Shown: positions 1-21,555 of the stretch, in pieces
Layout: each line of letters opens with the position of its first letter
Position numbering within the stretch: position 1 is the first letter of the stretch
Assembly: GCA_004352715.1 (NCBI GenBank)
Contig: SCFE01000106.1
Span: forward strand, 1,556,591 to 1,620,590
Direction: 5' to 3'
DNA: 64,000 nucleotides
DNA from: Hofstenia miamia
Lineage: Eukaryota; Xenacoelomorpha; Acoela
Position numbers and translations under genes: made by a program
The notes under the pieces: generated by a model
Told to the model about the DNA's origin: nothing
The model's database searches: none
Seen by the model: only the letters and a program-made list of their open reading frames with translations

Positions 1-489
1 TCAAAATTAAGAGGCCATCTCTGGTACCTAAGCGAGGATTTGGTTGCACTTTCTCTTTTTTCTGATGCAGTTGCAGCAGAAGAGAAAAAGAATATTGTAC
101 TTGCCTTACAGAAGTCGGAAATGAAGGAAGATGCCAGAAGAGTTCACGTCCCTGCTAATCACTTATTCAAAGAGAGGCAGCTAGCAGAGTTTGCAACAAG
201 GCGATCTCTCAACCTGTTCACCGCTCTGAAGTTGCCAATGGACTTCCTTGAAAGTGATCCAGAAACATGGAGCCTGAACCAAGGCTATATTTTCAGCCGA
301 GAGAAGGTGACTGCACTACGTGTGGTAAACGATTGTGCTGAGCGCGCTGTGAAGTTAGCAACTGACTTCAACCTCACACTCACTCATGATGAAGAACAGC
401 GTCAGCTTGTTTTTCAAGTGATAGAATATCACAGAAATCTGATAAAGAAGCCACTGAAGAAAACTTTGCTTGTGGACAATGCAGTCTAA
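1..489 (+). CDS. 3' end of a gene of unknown function (partial)
   Basis: An open frame enters from the left edge and ends at a TAA at 487-489, giving the last 162 residues. The sequence is charged and soluble, with no membrane segment or signal peptide. It has an internal RHLWYLSE-like start (here GHLWYLSEDLV), an ERQLAEFATRRS segment, a VNDCAERAVKLATDF segment and a DEEQRQL..QVIEYHR tail. From memory, proteins with this layout (a VNDxAERAVxL core followed by a DEEQ...HR segment) occur in many invertebrates as uncharacterised proteins, often multi-copy and near mobile elements. I cannot say whether this is a host gene or an element gene. The frame is uninterrupted and codon use looks normal, so it is probably a real coding exon. 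The true start and any upstream exons lie outside the window. No function is assigned. Confidence 0.6.
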   Translation, partial: SKLRGHLWYLSEDLVALSLFSDAVAAEEKKNIVLALQKSEMKEDARRVHVPANHLFKERQLAEFATRRSLNLFTALKLPMDFLESDPETWSLNQGYIFSREKVTALRVVNDCAERAVKLATDFNLTLTHDEEQRQLVFQVIEYHRNLIKKPLKKTLLVDNAV

Positions 490-3400
490 TCATATTCTAC
501 TTTATATGATATATGGTGGATTGAATAATTTTAGTCGTGATATACAATATTTTTTTGACTAATTAAAATGTTAAAACTTTAATTTGACACTTGCAAATCA
601 TTTTTGAAAAAGATTTTTTATTTATTTCTAAAATCGTTAATGCCTACATAATATGTATGGTTCGAGAAGAGTTGAACTATCTGTTAATGTATTATAGTAA
701 GTTACTCTAAGATAAACGCATTTGACTTGTGACTTTACTTAATAATCTAAAAAATTTTGAAAACAATTTTGTTAAGAATTAAATAAGTAAAGATGCAAAC
801 CAATGTTTTTTAATTTATGGATATGACTTGACTTTTCAGTTTATGTACAACCAAACAAAATGAGAGGGTAGTAGGGTACTCTGGGTAGTAGGGTAGATCT
901 GGTATGTGTCACTAAGATAAAGTGCTCACTATAAATGCAATAAGAACATTATGCATTATCATATTTTATTTATTGGTTAAATATTATATTTATAACAGTA
1001 TACTGTCCTAAATACGCTAAAGAAATTAACCTAACAATGGTAAATAAAAAAAATTAAATCAATTTTATGTTAAACCAGATTTTGTGTAAAGTTGCGAAAA
1101 TATGCAATTTTTACATAAATAGAACGGTTTTTCCCGTATCTTCAGTGGCCTTGAGCTGTCTGATAAAATGATCCGATAGACCTGAAATTTTTTTACAAGC
1201 TTATATTAAGCAGCTTCACAAAATAAAAGAGTAACCCAAATTATTTTCACACCATGTAATTTCTGAACACCCTATTATGTATATGAAATCATCCTTTAAA
1301 GACTGGAAGGCTATTATGTGCTGCGTTAAATGTATAAAAATTCATTACCCAGAGGTAAATTTTTTGTAACTACAGATTATCGTTTTTCAAATACTAAAAA
1401 ATATTGTTTCAAGAAAAATGTAATTCTATTGTTTATACTGACGATATGAGATACTGATGCAACACGTTTGAGCTACCAGAGATTCTTAAGTAGAACAATA
1501 GTTGTCCTGGTGTCTAAATTTGGAACGTGATTATTACAGTTCAACAGGTTGAAAAGAAAACGTTAAAATTTTATTTCAGAACTACGTCTCCTCCAAAATT
1601 TACATTTTTTATGAATTGTAAACAGAAATAAATTAAAAAAATGTTGAATTTACTGAAAATAAGTCTGAAAAAATAAATGTTTTGATATATTTTGAAATAC
1701 CACACTCTGAAAAACAAGTCTTTTAAACGAAAATTTTCAAAACGATTAAGGAGATACAAACCTTTAAAAATGGAGTAGCCCGTTTCCACACATATAAAGG
1801 TAAAATTCAATCATTTTTTATTTAAAACCAACCATGATTTATACGTTGTTATTCATCAAATTGTCAAAAATATCGGAAACAAATAATTACAATTTTTTTC
1901 AAATGTCATTTGGGAAAAAATTTCTAAAACTACATAAAAATATATAATCCAACATCGTATTCTTTAAACTGCTTACGAACAGACTTGACACAATTTACAC
2001 CTATCTATACAAATATGCTTAAATTGTTTCATTACTTGGACTGCTTACAAATTCTTTAGACATTTTTAAAAGAAATTTCTCCAGATAGTGACTGACTGCT
2101 GCTAGCTGTTGTCTCCAAGTGTGATGTCATATCACAGTTTGAAAACCGCGAATGTTTTTCGTTTTGCAGACGTGAACTTTGACTCCTTATTTTGGGCCGT
2201 TGGATTTCTCTAAATTGACACATCAACGTGTTGCTCAGTAATTTACAAACCTTATAAAATTCGCAGATAGTAATTGTATTTTATTCCGTTTTAAAATGCA
2301 GCAACAATGCAATATTGGAAATTTAAATATTTACTTTGAAGTTTCTATTCTAAAGAATCGTCTTAATACTGCTGTCAAGTTTGACACCATTCTTTAACTT
2401 ACAATCAGTGATAAAATAGTACGTATGAAAAAAGTGCCATTATGTTATACTAATATAGAAGCATGTAAAATTCTTAGTTCTTTCACATTGCATGATCGTC
2501 GCAAATACAGCAATTTTTATGGTTTTATTGCTTAATTTGGTATGCTGCAACAGATGTCATATCAATCGGTCTCTGTTGAACAGAACAGGCTTGTAAACCA
2601 AGCCGTTTTCCAACATATTTTCTGAAATTATGTTCAATATTGTATCATGATTGAAAATAGCATTGTCTTCCACTCAAAATTAGTTCAAATTCTTACAATG
2701 TGCAAAATTATAAATTGTCAGGTGGCACATGGCCTGTAACATTTGCGATTTACCATATTAGCTAATTTTATTCGATATGCATAGATGGATGTCACCCTAT
2801 CCAACTTCATGAAATTAAATTATTAACAATTCACAAATCCATTAATTTTACCTAAAAACCAAATGAATTTTTCTTTAACTATTCTATATTTGAAAAATTG
2901 GATTGGGTTATCTCGAAAAATCTGCCCAACAGGCAAGCACATGAGTTTTGGTAGTCTCCAATAAAAATGTTCAGAGATTACTTGGCTGTACATAGAAATT
3001 GTATTTCATGCATTTCATTTCGACTGTTTCTGATAACGTTATATACATGTAGTTCGCTATTATCCAATTAACATTACAATTTTGCGTTTAGATTAAATTT
3101 AGTGTAGAATTTATCTCAAAGTCAATGTATTTAGGGTTATAATTATTGTTGATAAATTAGCATATTTTTGCAAAAATTTGAGTGGGGGAGAGAAATGAGA
3201 TCTACCGTCTTATCAATTTTTCATTGAGCAGGGTATCCCCATTTCCCATCACTGGTGGCAAGGTAAGTGCATTCTCCAAATTTAAAATAAACTTAAAAAC
3301 TCAAGACTAGTCATTCATGACAATTACACTATCCTGTCGAAAACCATATTGCTTTCAGTTAAATATTTATAATAGTAAATATTTCAAGAGCACTATTTTA

Positions 3401-3896
3401 AATAAATTCTCTAATTATTTTTAACTAGTTAAAACCAATATTTTAGGCAGCATTCCCGTAATAAATCAGGATTTTGGACTTATTCATATGAAATTTTGAT
3501 CAAATAACGTTTGCAAATATTGGAAAAGTATCATTTGTGCCAGATTTTAACAAACGGATAAGCCTAACTACATTCAATTTAAATTAAATTGATTCAGTCC
3601 GTGAAATCAGTGCCAAGCATACTAAGTGTTCACATATTTGTTGGTAAATGTGATCCCACCCTATTTACTTCGGAAACAAATATTCGTCTAACGAAATTTG
3701 TTTTTTGCTAGTTCATTGAAATTGCCAATGGTCCAATATATATCTAAAATAAAGCGTTTTATCACGGTTATACATTATGCTACCAACATGCCAATGCAAT
3801 TTTATATATCATGTCTACATCAAACTTCGACATTTCTATTATAGTAAAATAAAAATTACACAAAAAAATACATTTTTTAAATCAATAATACACTAG
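490..3896. other. AT-rich intergenic DNA without recognisable genes
   Basis: This 3.4 kb stretch lies between the unknown gene and the 3' end of beta-tubulin 1. I see only short chance open frames (for example 1571-1810), homopolymer runs and no conserved protein motif on either strand. No polyadenylation hexamer stands out for the gene ending at 489. Confidence 0.6.
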
Positions 3897-12900
<9,004 letters not shown>

Positions 12901-13299
12901 GGCAAATACTACTTTTCAGAACAAAGACCGATATTTAAATGATTAGGCGCAATTTGACCGGTTGCCAAGACAGCAGTGATAAGAGGTAAGAGGTTCGCAT
13001 TCATTGGCTAATAAAGAAGCGAGCGCGCCAATCTCTATTTTCAAATTGTAACTAGGAAGTAACAGTTGACAGTTGTTGACAATTATTTAAGAGAACGTCA
13101 TCACCTGCGGGACCTCTGCTGAATTGAAAAGATTAGCGTTATAAATGAAATACTTTGATTTTATTTCTTTTCACTTCGTTGCCTCCAAATAAAGCCTGCC
13201 AGCTGAAAAGAACATAATGACTGACATGCGAATATATTTTGCAATTTTTAATAAATTTCGGGCGTTTTATTAATATTATGCAAAATGCAATATTGTAAA
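12901..13299. other. 5' flank of beta-tubulin 1
   Basis: This 400-bp stretch should hold the promoter and 5' leader of gene 1. Beyond the X-box-like site and CCAAT box, there is a GC-richer patch at about 13018-13030 (GCGAGCGCGCC). No TATA box at a convincing position. A hAT element begins at 13300. Confidence 0.5.
12961..12974 (-). promoter_or_regulatory. RFX/X-box-like site upstream of beta-tubulin 1
   Basis: On the coding strand this reads GCTGTCTTGGCAAC, with a perfect RGYAAC half-site (GGCAAC) and a degenerate first half. It ends 60 nt before the ATG, the same spacing as in genes 3 and 4. Taken alone it is weak; the conserved spacing is the support. A CCAAT box in the same orientation lies about 100 nt upstream of the ATG (13003-13007). 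Confidence 0.4.
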
Positions 13300-14202
13300 C
13301 AGGGATCGTTAGATTTTAATCGCGATTAATCGTATGAAAAAAAAATTTGGCGATAGATTAATCGTAATCGCTGCTGCCAGAAGATTAATAATCCCGATTA
13401 ATCGTCGATTAATCTACTTCTGATTAAAAATATTCAAAATAAAATATATCAATTGAAAGATATTCAAATTAGAAATATCAACTATTATTGTTATTTGAGA
13501 TTATTTCCTGAAGTCATTTTACTCCGCATGTGCTTTTTAGGGTAAAGAAATTTGGATCTCTAAGTTGAGGGGTAATAAACGATTTGGTAATCAGATAGAG
13601 CATAACCAGCTTTGCTGAACAGTCTCTCAACCTGATTAGAAGTTGGCGTGATAAAATCGAGGATACTTATATATAGAATTAGGCGACATTCGACGCTTTC
13701 TAGGTATGTTAGATGCCTAAGGCCACGGTTAGACTAGTGATTGTTTTAAAAGTGATCTATCACATTTAAAAGAATTGCATGCCTAACCACCCGAGATAAT
13801 TAGCGACGTGACGATCACAAAGAAATCGAATGAGCATGATTTCTTAGTGATCGTCACATCGCTAATTATCTCGGGTGGTTAGACGTGCGATTCAATCAAA
13901 ATTTGATAGATCACTTTCGAACCAATCACTAGTCTAACTGTGGCCTAATCATCACGCTCCTCTTCTATGTCCGGTGTTAAGGTTTTCTTTTGTAAAACAT
14001 ATGACACAAGAATAGTGGCCATAGCTAAGATCAAACCGAAAATGACAACACTGAATGCATAAGCATCAACTTAATTAGAATAATCTAGATTAATCGAGCA
14101 CGCTGTTTACGATTAATCTAATCTACTTGACCAGCACGATAGATTCATCCATCCGATTAATCTCGATTAATCGCGTTGACGATTAATCATGTTGGATCCC
14201 TG
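13300..14202 (-). mobile_element. hAT element with CAGGGATC ends and transposase remnant
   Basis: A 903-bp element with a perfect 8-bp target duplication, ATTGTAAA (13292-13299 and 14203-14210). The ends are CAGGGATC inverted, followed by arrays of the palindrome-like unit CGATTAATCG at both sides. On the minus strand around 13500-13670 a frame resembles the C-terminal hAT dimerisation region (TPTSNQVERLFSKAGYALSD), marking it as a decayed derivative of an autonomous hAT element. A Harbinger-like MITE (13721-13945) is inserted inside it, so this element is older than that insertion. Confidence 0.88.
13721..13945. mobile_element. PIF/Harbinger-like MITE, fully palindromic
   Basis: A 225-bp element flanked by TAA on both sides (13718-13720, 13946-13948), the 3-bp TWA duplication typical of PIF/Harbinger. 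The inverted ends, GGCCACGGTTAGACTAGTGA against GGCCACAGTTAGACTAGTGA, differ by one base. The two halves stay complementary almost to the centre, so the whole element can fold into one hairpin. No coding sequence. Nested inside the CAGGGATC hAT element. Confidence 0.85.
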
Positions 14203-14217
14203 ATTGTAAATGCTTTA

Positions 14218-14438
14218 AGGGGGTGTCACACGGTTAGTCTATAGTCAAAAGCGCTTTCTGCGAAAAATGTTTTGCATATATTATTATATGGAGTCGTGAT
14301 AATTATATTTCAAAGGTAGGTGACAGGAAAACATTTTGATGATATATTAACCCTTCTACGTCGTTACTTTTAAAATATGAGCATCGCCGTTTGGGGTAAC
14401 TTTTGACAAGTCAAAAGACTAACCGTGTGGCACCCCCT
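14218..14438. mobile_element. MITE with AGGGGGTG inverted ends
   Basis: A 221-bp element with 22-bp inverted ends (AGGGGGTGTCACACGGTTAG against AGGGGGTGCCACACGGTTAG, one mismatch) and a probable TTA target duplication (14215-14217, 14439-14441). It starts only 16 bp from the end of the preceding hAT element. The 3-bp duplication again suggests PIF/Harbinger, but the boundary could be shifted by a base. Confidence 0.75.
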
Positions 14439-14509
14439 TTATTCCCCAGACGACAACGGTTTTGGCTGGGTGTTTGATCGTATTTGCAGAAAAGGTTGAT
14501 GGGTAGGGT

Positions 14510-16390
14510 CAGTGTTAGAACCGTGCCTTGATTTTTGGCACGAGCACGACACGAAATTTAAGAGAAAATTTCAAGCATAGCCTGGCACGGAACATCTATA
14601 AATTTTTAATCATCAGTGAAACGCGACAAGAAATATTTTTCAGCAATTTTGTTACTTCGTTGAATATTAAATGCATCTTAGATTAAATATGTAATAATAA
14701 GCTTTTAACCAATTCTTCAAGAAACAAAACTTTCAATGATTTTAATATGCAAATTATAATATATTTAGAAAATTAAAATAACAAATATATTCTATACGTA
14801 TTTGGATCAGACTTGTCAACGAGCCGACATTTCCAAACTTGGCTCGGCTCCGTTTAAATTTTGTGTAAGTTCGGCTCGGCTCGTTTTAGCTCGGTATTTT
14901 TTTTTAAAAATATTGTGATAATATTAACTTCGTATCGAAGATTTCATATGTACGACAATCAATTTCGAGCATAACCTTTAAAGTAGTGTTTTGCGTGCGG
15001 AAATGGGATGAGCATGGTCGGACCGTTATGTTCTATAACGGAGCGGACGGGCACACAATATTTTCCTAGAAACTTATCTGAATATTTGTGTTTTGTACAT
15101 GTTTCTTTTAAAGTTTAGATGTATTTGTGTTTGATTACAAATATAAGATATCTTGCAAATTTTTTTTGAAAGTCCTGTCGGTATTTTAAGGTTTTGTTAG
15201 AAATTAGACTCCATTCAGTTCCTTCGTGTACATTTAAACAACAGGTGGATTTCGAACACAGTGCAGAATGGGCAGGCAGTCATCTAGCAGGGAAGACAAC
15301 GGCCCAGCAAAGAAACACAATATTTTTCCGTTCAACACAACCCTTTACATTAAGGGCTCTTACTGTACAATGCATTCTTGAGGTGAAAATGTTAAGTCGC
15401 ATTAAATCAGTACAGGTCTGGTTAGTAATGGGTAATCTACATTGCTGCTCGTATATTTTATCAAAATTGCTTAAATTTTGTCGTAGATATTCACAATTTT
15501 TTCACTTCTTACTAACACTCTTGAATTTGATTTGTAACATAATAATCACCTTGATTTACGAAAGCAACTCAATATAAAAAAATATTGATTAGCAACATTT
15601 AAGCACATATTTTGATAAAGTACTTAAGCTCATATCTTTTTGGCCCAATCCAATTCAACCTAAAATAGATTTCACTAAAACAACGACCCAACCCAATCAA
15701 AATAGAAATTTTTAAAATCTACTCCAACTCAATTTTTTTCGATATTGTCAGCCTACCTTGATATTTTGAAGTGTTAATAAAAGAGGTTCGAATAGGAATT
15801 TTACTTCATTGAGCCTACTCAGCTGATCTGTTACTCAGCTGTAAGATGCAATTCTGAGAAAATCTTCCAATTTCATTAAATCTTGTCTGAATAATGGTGG
15901 TTTAATTATATTATGGTAGCATATCTTGTAAGCACTAAATTTACAAATTGATTTTTTAGCACTAGCGTCTATTTTTTAGAAAATTTATTTTGACTTACAT
16001 CGAATTCGGCTTGGCTCGACCCATAAAATCTCTGAATGAGGCTCGTTTTAGCGCGGTATTTTTTAAAAAAAAATTTGCTCAAAGAATTATTTACATACCT
16101 CTTCTTATTATTTAATAAACATTTCTTAAATAAGATTATAGGAAACACATACTGACTGCAAAAAATAAGAAAAATCTCCATAATCAAATTAACAAGCAGA
16201 ACTATAAATTTGCTGTGCCTAAAATAGGCTCGTTTTGGGCTCATTGTTTATCAAATACTGTGCTCAAGCTCGGCTCGGCTCGTTAGAAGCTCCGCTCGTT
16301 GACAAGCCTGATTTGGATGTGGGCATGAACACAGCACATGCACGAAGTCTTATGTATAAATGGGCATGGCACGAAATAAAGCTCATTCTG
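14510..16390. mobile_element. Outer hAT MITE split by another hAT element
   Basis: A perfect 8-bp duplication, GGTAGGGT, lies at 14502-14509 and 16391-16398. The bounded sequence begins CAGTGTTAGAACCGTGCC and ends CTCATTCTG, with GTGCC/GGCAC-rich ends. The terminal inverted repeat is weak beyond the CAG...CTG. Removing the inner element (14808-16310 plus one target copy) leaves a unit of about 370 bp, suited to a non-autonomous hAT element. Confidence 0.7.
14808..16310. mobile_element. hAT element with CAG(A/G)CTTGTCAACGAGC ends
   Basis: A 1,503-bp element with a perfect 8-bp duplication ATTTGGAT (14800-14807, 16311-16318). The inverted ends read CAGACTTGTCAACGAGCCGA and CAGGCTTGTCAACGAGCGGA. 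Next to the ends are GGCTCGGCTCG-type subterminal repeats, as expected of transposase-binding sites. The interior has a 127-codon open frame (15194-15577) without recognisable homology and no transposase motif, so it appears non-autonomous. It is inserted inside the outer hAT MITE. A solitary end of the same family lies at 40085-40130. Confidence 0.88.
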
Positions 16391-16409
16391 GGTAGGGTCG
16401 GATTAGGTC

Positions 16410-16795
16410 TAGAGTTCTACGCTACCCCAAAAATCTTTTCCCGGTATCGAACTCTTCAAATTTTTTAGTTACCGGTACCGTTTAGTCCCACGATACCGGT
16501 ACCTCAAAAAGCTAAAAACAAGAAAACACAAAATAAAACATCAATTTCACAGCCTTGAATAGCCAAATAAGATCTAACAATTTGCGGAAAGTTGCAATAA
16601 GTCCACATTTTACAGTAAACTAGAATGCTTAAAATATCGTTGCTTCTTAAAACAAAGCAAGACACTCAATACGAGCACCATGCTAAAGTCTCCGTACCGC
16701 TAAAAATGTTTAGAGTGATACCGGCAGTGTACCGTAAACGGTACTACATTTTTAATCCGGTACTGTACCGATGGGACTGGTACCGTAGATCTCTA
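16410..16795. mobile_element. hAT MITE with TAGAG ends and GGTACCG repeats
   Basis: A 386-bp element bounded by a perfect 8-bp duplication ATTAGGTC (16402-16409, 16796-16803). The ends are TAGAGTTCTACG and, inverted, TAGAGATCTACG. Several copies of GGTACCG or CGGTACC-like units sit near both ends. No transposase. It begins 11 bp after the target duplication of the outer hAT MITE. Confidence 0.85.
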
Positions 16796-19700
16796 ATTAG
16801 GTCTTGCATTCCAGCAAAATTTTTTTTGTTGGATTCAGTCATTTGACAAAATCAAATTTCATTGATTCTCAGATTCGATAAATGTAATAATATACTCTTG
16901 AAATATTGAATTTTTTGTAATGAAGTGTATTATATTGTTAATTTATTTCGGGCAAATATTTGGCTCCAGTACCATTTCTTGCTCTAGGTTAGATTTTTTA
17001 GTACTATTTAGTCTGCAGTCTGAAATAACATTATTTTATATTCTCAAATCAGAGATGAAAGTGGGGCAGATTTTTGTGACCCGCCCAAAGACTTTGTGCG
17101 CTGCCCCATCTTCATGTGTTAACTTTTGCCACGTATTGCCCTAAGCATTATGTTCTACAGTCCTGAATTGCCCCATTCAAAAATTTTTTTCTCCAAAAAT
17201 TTCTTGCGATATTGCGCCATATTTTTATAACACTGCACCACACCACCACTGCCAAATATTTTGAATCCTTACTGCCTAGAAGATACAGGATCATTTTTTC
17301 AAATGCCATCTTTACTATTACTATAGGAATCTAATAACAATATATATTAAAATTATTATTAATAGCCAAATAACAACTTTTAACTCTATAAAGCTAACAT
17401 TTTAAGCAATATATTTATGCACGGGGAATATCAAAGCCTTTTGATGACATCAAAAAGATCTTGTTAGTATTATTGAATTGAATCCAATTTCGCTAAGATT
17501 TTCAAAATGTAATAGTCAATCAAAATTTTATCAATTAGGGAACTGTGATGTAAAAAATTACTTTTATTATCTCTAAAATTTACAGTTTTTTATTTCTGAT
17601 TTTCTCAACTCAAAAGTGTTTTTGCCCCAATTTTGCCCAAGGGTACCCACTTTAGTAAAATCCCATTAGTTTGATTGTTAACATGATTTTACAATATGCA
17701 TGAAATAAACGAGCAGGTTTAAAATAAAATTTCTGACTCAAAATTTTGGACATATGGTCTGAATTTGACAATAAATTTTTAAATATTCCTAAACCAAATA
17801 TTTTACGGCTTCTTGACTTTAGCAGCAGTTCTATAGTTTTAAAAATATCCTCAAGTTAACAGACATTTGTTACAATTTTTAATGTTTATAAACGCCACAA
17901 TGCACGCATTAATAAGGATATGTAAAATCTGAAGACAACAGAAGATTGAGTATTCTCCCATTTTCATTGGTGATACAAATCAGTGGCAGTGACAGGTCGG
18001 GAACCATTGATGTATCGCCTTCTTATACTAGGATGTTAAGGGTTAATATCTGTTCACCCAGGAACTCCTACATCTACTTTTGTTTAGAGTAGATGTAGGA
18101 GCTCGTGGGTACCCATAGACTGGGCTTGGACTTTTACTGGAGTGTTGGGCTTAGGAAGGTCTGGATATTGCGGATGTAATAAATTACAACTAGAGCAAAT
18201 GTGTGGACTTATATTTGCTAACAAACGTGGGCTTGTTATGTAACATGCAGACTTAACATTTAACTCTTAATGGAGTAGTGCTGGGTAGGTCTCGTTTGTT
18301 TTCAATCTTTGTGCATATATAGCTCTTGGGATTTGCAAGGGATGCGCCAAGGAAAATTAATTTTGTTTGCTCGTGACCGAAAAAAAACCAATCCATCATC
18401 TCTTTGAGTTTTATAAACATGTGAGCTTCTCAAATATGTTACTGCGATTCTTAATATAAAATTTTTTGGTATTTATGATTGACATTTCCTTATAGGCCTA
18501 TAACTTAAACCATTGTTAAAAAGCAAAAATATCATCGTCTTGGGAAAACAATGAGTTAATGAAATTTACTTATTCTAGAATTCTATCATTAACCTAAGGA
18601 AAATTTCTTACTAAAACCCAAAAGTTAATTTTTTTACTGTACCACAAAAACGAGTTTTAATTTACAAAGTTTAATACACCCGAACAAGCTAAACAATTAT
18701 CAGGCGAAGGTTCTTCATTGATGTCATGAATTTGTGTGGTGTTCATCTTACATCAATGAATACTTTGATTCCTACTTGAGTACGTGTACACTCTAAAAAA
18801 TTTCTAGGTGCTTTATTACCCAAGCATTTTAGTTAACAATGACCTAGAAATTAATTAAAAATTAAAAATATAAATAATTGAATTTATATTTAATTTTTTT
18901 AATTGACAACATATCAATAAATTCATGATAGTGCAATGAACCAAAAATTATTTTGTGTCAAACAAAAAATGAAAATTTATTTTAATCTATGATAACTTAG
19001 AAACTATACTTTAAAACAAACCAATTTCATCTAGTTTTTTGTAACCAAAATCGTTTACAAAAGCTACTATAACATCGTCGTGCAGAATTTAATCATTTAT
19101 ATTGATAACATTAACATAGAAATAAATTTAATAATAACTGAATGCTTTCACAACAAAATCATAATAAATTTGACATTGATAAACAAGTTTACCGCTATTA
19201 AGTTTATTTAAAAAGTTGGAATTTTCAACCTCTGAAATTGTATTATAAGTTCCTCAAGCAGTTCACTGCATTTGGAAGCAATGTAAAAAGAAATTTACAG
19301 CAAAGCCATTTCCTCATCGTGCGTTATTATTCATTGTAAAGCTATTCCATAGACCTTCGCATCCAGTATAGTTCTTTATTACAAAATGAACATGAATATG
19401 TTGATGATTAATTATTAGTTTAATGACCAAAATCACTGAAAACAGCCAATCTATATTAAAGGCATGATGTATTTCTTGGGGAAGAATAGAATTAGCATCT
19501 CCTACCCAGGCATCATATACTAACATGTCCAAATGACCTTCAATGTCCTCTTATAGAAAATTCTCTTGTTGCACAAATTCATGGTTGTACAATTCTGTTG
19601 TGTGCAACAAATTAAGAATGATTTCTCATTCATTACATATCATTACATTCATTGCGCTTTAGTTTCTAAGACAACCAATAATTAACAAACATTTTAAAAA

Positions 19701-20429
19701 AGTTCAATTACTTTGGCAATGACGCTCAACTACTGAATATTTTCCAAATCCAAAACTTGGTGTAAATCGTTTGCAAGTTGCAACATATTTCATTCTGCAA
19801 TCTTGGAAAATTCCATTATAATACGTTTCTACGGCAATAAATAAAGTAAATTCAACAATGATAAATAGGATCTGATTCAATTGCTGTTTGTGATCGCCAT
19901 AGCTTTTAGAAAATTTCATTGTTCTAAAATTAAGGATTTGTATTTATAAGTATAAACAATATAATTGATAACCATAGCAATCAAATAGTTATTGTCTAAT
20001 TACTCAATGCTAGAAACAGCAGTACATGTATGTATTTTAAGGGAAAACCGATTGCCAAGTAATTCATTTTCGATCTTGCTTTTAATATAACCAATCTCAA
20101 TAGCATGTATCCATGATAATCTGGGAATTACGGTAGCGAGAAAGTGAGAAGTGTTGATTTACATGAGAATTCCCAACGATATTTGTCCTGAATTAATTGG
20201 TCAGTCAAAACATTACATTATTATCAGCATTCTTTGCATAGGCGTATCCAGGAATTTTTATTAGGGATGATATGAAATCTTAGATTAAATAGACATTCAT
20301 TGGATAGATTGTGCCTAAAATTATAACTAAGTGTTACTTTTATTAAGAAAGGAAAATTATGTCTAATACCATAAAATATGTAGAATAACAATTGGCTATT
20401 AATTTTTAATCAAAATTAAAAAACTTTTA
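16796..20429. other. AT-rich intergenic DNA
   Basis: No gene is supported here. The patch 17060-17660 is enriched in GCCCC/GGGGC strings in inverted arrangement and may be an eroded transposon, but no boundaries can be drawn. A short palindrome lies at 18056-18110. The rest is low-complexity AT-rich sequence, with chance open frames such as 19314-19532 and 19704-19919. Confidence 0.5.
18056..18110. repeat. Inverted repeat (hairpin) around CTCCTACATCTACT
   Basis: Perfect 14-nt arms, CTCCTACATCTACT (18065-18078) and its complement (18088-18101), surround a 9-nt spacer. Imperfect pairing continues outward to ACCCA/TGGGT. A related string, AGAGTAGATGTAGGGA, occurs at about 32040-32055, so this is probably a small MITE remnant. 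Confidence 0.55.
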
Positions 20430-21555
20430 TTGGAAAAATGTATTCGGCTACCTGAAAAAATTTCAACAAATGAGCAAATCCGAAGAAAAAATTCAATACA
20501 AGCACTTAGCAACAAAATTGTCTCTTCTAATATTTTGTAGGGTGTCCCTTTGAGCGAATAACAGCTTCAAGGTGATCAGGGATTGAAGCAAAACGTCTTT
20601 CAATAAAGCTGTTGGGAATTGCATAATAATTTTTCTTTATTGCGCTCCACAGTTCGTCTTCAGTGTGAAGAGTATGCTGTTCAATTCGATATTTGACCTA
20701 TTTCCACATATTTTCGATAAGTTTAAGGAGATTGGTCAGGCCAGACACAAGGATAGCAACCCCATTATTGTGGAGGAAATTTTTCATTTCTTTTGAGGTA
20801 TGAAATGGCACCACCCTACTGATATATTTATCACTTGTAAGGAGTGCCAGTGATGTGAACAATCTTGCAAAAGCCACACTTCCATATTGCACCCCAAACC
20901 ATTACAGACTTCGCACCATAATTCATGGTCCCCGAGTAAAATGAGGCAATAATCTGAATTTCTGCCCGGTTGGTCTCTTTATCAACATTCTTTTCGATGA
21001 GTATAGCTCAAATCTCGACTCATCTGAAAATAAAACTTTATACCAATGGGTTATATCTTTGCTTTAAGGTTAAGAATGGTTTTCTGGGTCCCACGAAAGT
21101 CCCAATAGAGTACTTCTTCAGGATGTTTCGCACAGTTCTTGCAGTCACGAAGTGACCATCAGCCCATTCCTTGCGAAGTTCTTCTGAAGTTTGCCTGGGA
21201 TTTCGTTTTGAAAGGCACACAAGAGCTGATTGGGAGGTTTTGGAGGACTTCTTTGGTCTTCCGAACTTTGATTTGAGCGCAATGATGTTTTCAGAAGTGA
21301 AACTTCTGATGATATCCCAGACAGTACTTCGAGGTCGCTCTACAAGTCGGGGTATATTACGTTGACTCATTCCTTCCAAATGTTTGGAGATAATCAACTA
21401 GCGGATGGCAAGAAGTACATAACCAAGCATCATATATGGCGAAGAAAGACTGTTGTTCGACATTTTCAATATAAATAGACTGAAAAAAGCTCAACTAATG
21501 AAATTATTTACAGATTCTCACATTTGATGTGAAGTGACCGAATACGTTTTTCCAA
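20430..21555 (-). mobile_element. Second Tc1-like transposon, inactive
   Basis: Ends at about 20430 (TTGGAAAAATGTATTCGGCT) and 21555 (in reverse, TTGGAAAAACGTATTCGGTC) are inverted and differ by few bases. TA precedes the left end; the right TA is not intact. The interior is a transposase pseudogene on the minus strand. The family differs from the element in the tubulin intron, whose ends are unrelated. Confidence 0.8.
20698..21463 (-). pseudogene. Tc1-like transposase pseudogene
   Basis: Starting at the ATG at 21461-21463, the frame reads MSNNSLSS..., meets a TAG where the family has a codon, then continues LIISKHLEGMSQRNIPRLVE (paired helix-turn-helix) and GRPKKSSKTS (the GRPR-like linker between DNA-binding and catalytic parts). 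The first catalytic motif, LFSDESRFELY, lies near 21000-21035. The last, LIENMWK near 20700, matches the conserved NPIENxW region with its acidic residue. The middle catalytic Asp segment is scrambled by frameshifts. It is dead. Confidence 0.82.
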
